64,000 nucleotides of DNA from Bradyrhizobium valentinum. GTDB taxonomy: Bacteria > Pseudomonadota > Alphaproteobacteria > Rhizobiales > Xanthobacteraceae. Both the position numbers and the translations under genes were made by a program. Location: NCBI RefSeq assembly GCF_001440405.1, contig NZ_LLXX01000038.1, positions 1-64,000 on the forward strand, written 5' to 3'. Of this stretch, positions 62,195 through 64,000 are shown one piece after another. Every line of letters begins with the position of its first letter. The stretch's first letter is position 1. A model generated the notes under the pieces. It made no database searches, was not told the origin of the DNA, and worked only from the letters and a program-made list of their open reading frames with translations.

Positions 62195-63151
62195 TTGATT
62201 GCCACGCCTGCGACAGCTCATCCGGATGACCGGCTGGCCGCCACATGCGCGTTCGGCCCCCCTCATCCGGTGCAACCTGAGGAGATCGTCGTGACTGTGT
62301 GCAGGCCGGACTCGCCAAAAGTGGAGCAGGGCATTCTGCTGCGCGAACTGAATCACCGGATCAATAATGGGCTCGCCTCGGCAATCAACCTGGTCTCGGC
62401 CGCGGCTGTCCGAGCTGAGGGGCGTGAGGCCAAGCGCGCCTTAAGCGACATGGTCGAACTGTTGCATGGTTATGCCGATGTGCAGCAGGCGCTCGAAATG
62501 CCCAGGGGCAAGGCGCTGATCGACGCTGCGACATACATCCGCATGATGGGCTGCGCCATGCGCCGTTCGTTGCTGGATCGAATGAATATCCGACTGGCAC
62601 TCGCCACCGAATCTCTTCCGCTCCAACCAGAGCGATGCCGGCGGCTGGGATTGATCGTCCACGGGCTCGTAACCGAGGCCGCGAAGCATGCGTGCTTCGA
62701 GGCGCGGACCGGAGAAATCAAGGTCAAGCTGACACGAATCGGCGCGGTGGTGAATTGCGTCGTCCTGGACAATGGGTCGCGGTCGGTACGGGGCGCCGCG
62801 GGACGCGGGGTCCGGATCAGCAATGATCTTGCCAAGGGCCTCGGTGGCCGGCTCGAGCACGGCTTCGGCACGGATTTCACATCCGTCGTCCTATCGTTTC
62901 CGCTGACAGAGCGTGAGCGGCAGGCGAACTGCGCGATGGCGAAGCGTCGCATCATCCGGTCGCCTAGCCGGTCAAAAGTCACCCCATCCGATGCCTCGGC
63001 GCTTTACCCAGGCGCGAAGTGCCCGGATCGGGGCAGCCGCCCCGTTGCAACTCGACCGGATCCGAATCCCGCTCGCGGAGCCCAACCGATCTCTGCCCGT
63101 CCAGCGCCGGATGCGCTGCGGGAGTTGTTGTCACCTGGTCACGTGTCATGA
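62195..63151 (+). CDS. Histidine-kinase-like protein (HisKA_2/HWE type)
   Basis: The longest form starts at TTG 62195; GTG 62291 (TVCRPDSPKVEQGILL) is an alternative. The motif LLRELNHRINNGLASAINLV carries the phospho-acceptor histidine of the HisKA_2 group. A degenerate ATPase part follows: RLGLIVHGLVTEAAKHACF (N box) and VVLDNGSRSVRGAAGRGVRI. There is no sensor domain. The last 70 residues are proline- and arginine-rich. Its stop overlaps the RND adaptor start as ATGA, so the two are coupled. Confidence 0.8.
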   Translation: MIATPATAHPDDRLAATCAFGPPHPVQPEEIVVTVCRPDSPKVEQGILLRELNHRINNGLASAINLVSAAAVRAEGREAKRALSDMVELLHGYADVQQALEMPRGKALIDAATYIRMMGCAMRRSLLDRMNIRLALATESLPLQPERCRRLGLIVHGLVTEAAKHACFEARTGEIKVKLTRIGAVVNCVVLDNGSRSVRGAAGRGVRISNDLAKGLGGRLEHGFGTDFTSVVLSFPLTERERQANCAMAKRRIIRSPSRSKVTPSDASALYPGAKCPDRGSRPVATRPDPNPARGAQPISARPAPDALRELLSPGHVS

Positions 63152-64000
63152 AACATCACTCTGAGATCCAAACTGAAATCGTTGGAACTGCCCGCAAAGG
63201 CAGGCTGACAGGGTCCGGCGTCCTAGCGGCCGCGCTTGTCGCAATCGCGCTGAGTGGCTGCAACGATCATGCCGCTGCTCCCGTCACGCGTGCCGCGATC
63301 GTGCGCACAGAGATCGTGCAGCCGCGCGACCGACAAGCCTCCGTCACCCTGACTGGCGAAATCCAGGCCCGGTTTCGCACAGATCTCTCGTTCCGAGTCA
63401 GCGGACGTGTGCTCGCGCGCTATGTCGATGTCGGCGCTCACGTCGAGGCTGGCGAGGTCCTGGCTCTGCTCGATCCGGTCGAGCAGCGGGCCGATGTCGA
63501 TGCCGCGACCACAGCGGTCATAGCCGCAGAATCCCAGTTGCGCGTGGCCAGGGCGACCTTCGAACGGCAAAAGGCGCTGATCGCAAAAGGTTTCACCACG
63601 CGGACGGTCCACGATCAGGCGCAGGAAGGATTGCGAACCGCAGAAGGTGCGCTTGAAGCAGCAAAAGCGGAGCTCGGGACGTCGAAAGACGCCCTTGGCT
63701 ATACCGCGCTGCGCGCCGAAGCGGCAGGCGTGGTCACCGCGCGCAATTTGGAAGTCGGCCAGGTCGTACAGGCCGCGCAACCCGTTTTCTCGCTGGCGCA
63801 GGACGGTGAACGGGATGCCGTATTCGACATCTACGAATCCCTCTTCTTTGGCGATCTCGACGACAGCCGCGTATCGCTGGCGCTTGTTTCCGACGCAGGC
63901 GTGACGGCGAACGGGCATGTCAGGGAAGTCTCGCCCGCGATTGATGCGAAGAGCGCGACCATCCGCGTCAAGATTGCCATCCAGGATCCGCCGGCAGCGA
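63148..64000 (+). CDS. RND efflux periplasmic adaptor (cut by window edge)
   Basis: ATG 63148 begins a lipoprotein: after a basic start come VLAAALVAIALSGCNDHAA with lipobox LSGC. The membrane-fusion-protein pattern follows: VTLTGEIQARFRTDLSFRVS, GRVLARYVDVGAHVEAGEVL then ALLDPVEQRADVDAATTAV, a hairpin (SQLRVARATFERQKALIAKG) and ALGYTALRAEAAGVVTARNL. It joins an inner-membrane RND pump, probably encoded just beyond the window, to an outer-membrane channel. The frame is open to the last base. Confidence 0.92.
   Translation, partial: MKHHSEIQTEIVGTARKGRLTGSGVLAAALVAIALSGCNDHAAAPVTRAAIVRTEIVQPRDRQASVTLTGEIQARFRTDLSFRVSGRVLARYVDVGAHVEAGEVLALLDPVEQRADVDAATTAVIAAESQLRVARATFERQKALIAKGFTTRTVHDQAQEGLRTAEGALEAAKAELGTSKDALGYTALRAEAAGVVTARNLEVGQVVQAAQPVFSLAQDGERDAVFDIYESLFFGDLDDSRVSLALVSDAGVTANGHVREVSPAIDAKSATIRVKIAIQDPPAA

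Noticed and set aside
1..64000. CRISPR arrays, rRNA genes and insertion sequences
   Set aside because: No regularly spaced repeats, rRNA segments or transposase motifs were recognised on either strand.

Overview
The window looks like a chromosomal segment of a high-GC alphaproteobacterium of the Bradyrhizobium/Rhodopseudomonas kind. The reasons are the divergent lipB-fliN pair, many LysR, TetR and SDR genes, polyol and aromatic catabolic clusters, and several hypothetical families that I associate with Bradyrhizobium. The taxonomic assignment is an inference from gene content, not a measured match.

Region 1 (1-16 kb) is a mobile element inside a core gene. A LysR regulator stands divergent to a 4-oxalocrotonate-tautomerase-like gene. 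That gene is cut in two by a 15.2 kb integrative element bounded by a 14-bp direct repeat (443-456 and 15631-15644). Joining the two halves at the repeat restores an open frame of about 142 residues. The element has a P4-type tyrosine integrase and an AlpA-like regulator at its right end. Its middle holds a Nu1-like packaging protein, a baseplate-hub-like protein and a tape-measure protein with a tail-lysozyme domain. I see no capsid, portal or large terminase. At the left is a tightly coupled operon that encodes two HEPN-like proteins, the best candidate for anti-phage cargo.

Region 2 (16-17.6 kb) is ordinary chromosome: lipB, fliN and tRNA-Leu(GAG).

Region 3 (18-34 kb) is a catabolic region for aromatic or heterocyclic compounds. 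It has an IorAB-type molybdenum hydroxylase, DoxX, a CocE/NonD hydrolase, an enoyl-CoA hydratase, an acyl-CoA ligase, maleylacetate reductase, a frameshifted hydroxyquinol-type dioxygenase, a TetR regulator, an FAD monooxygenase, an MFS transporter and a solute-binding protein. A perfect 18-bp palindrome before the hydrolase operon has a near copy upstream of the monooxygenase, so one TetR regulator may serve both units.

Region 4 (34-41.4 kb) is a redox cluster: SnoaL-like proteins, a frameshifted wrbA, an F420-reductase-like gene, two LysR regulators, three SDR genes and a YgiN-type monooxygenase.

Region 5 (41.6-51.1 kb) is a complete polyol or sugar uptake and catabolism operon: HAD phosphatase, SorC-type regulator, four-gene ABC importer, SDR dehydrogenase, FGGY kinase and PfkB kinase.

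Region 6 (51-59.6 kb) is gene-poor. It carries a DHA2 efflux pump and decaying fragments of dctA, an ornithine aminotransferase and dinB. Small genes lie among them, including a 19-residue lysine-rich ORF and a RuvC-like gene overlapping a truncated kinase-like gene.

Region 7 (59.6-64 kb) holds small envelope proteins, two TetR regulators and a sensor-kinase-like gene coupled to the adaptor gene of an RND efflux pump, which runs off the window.
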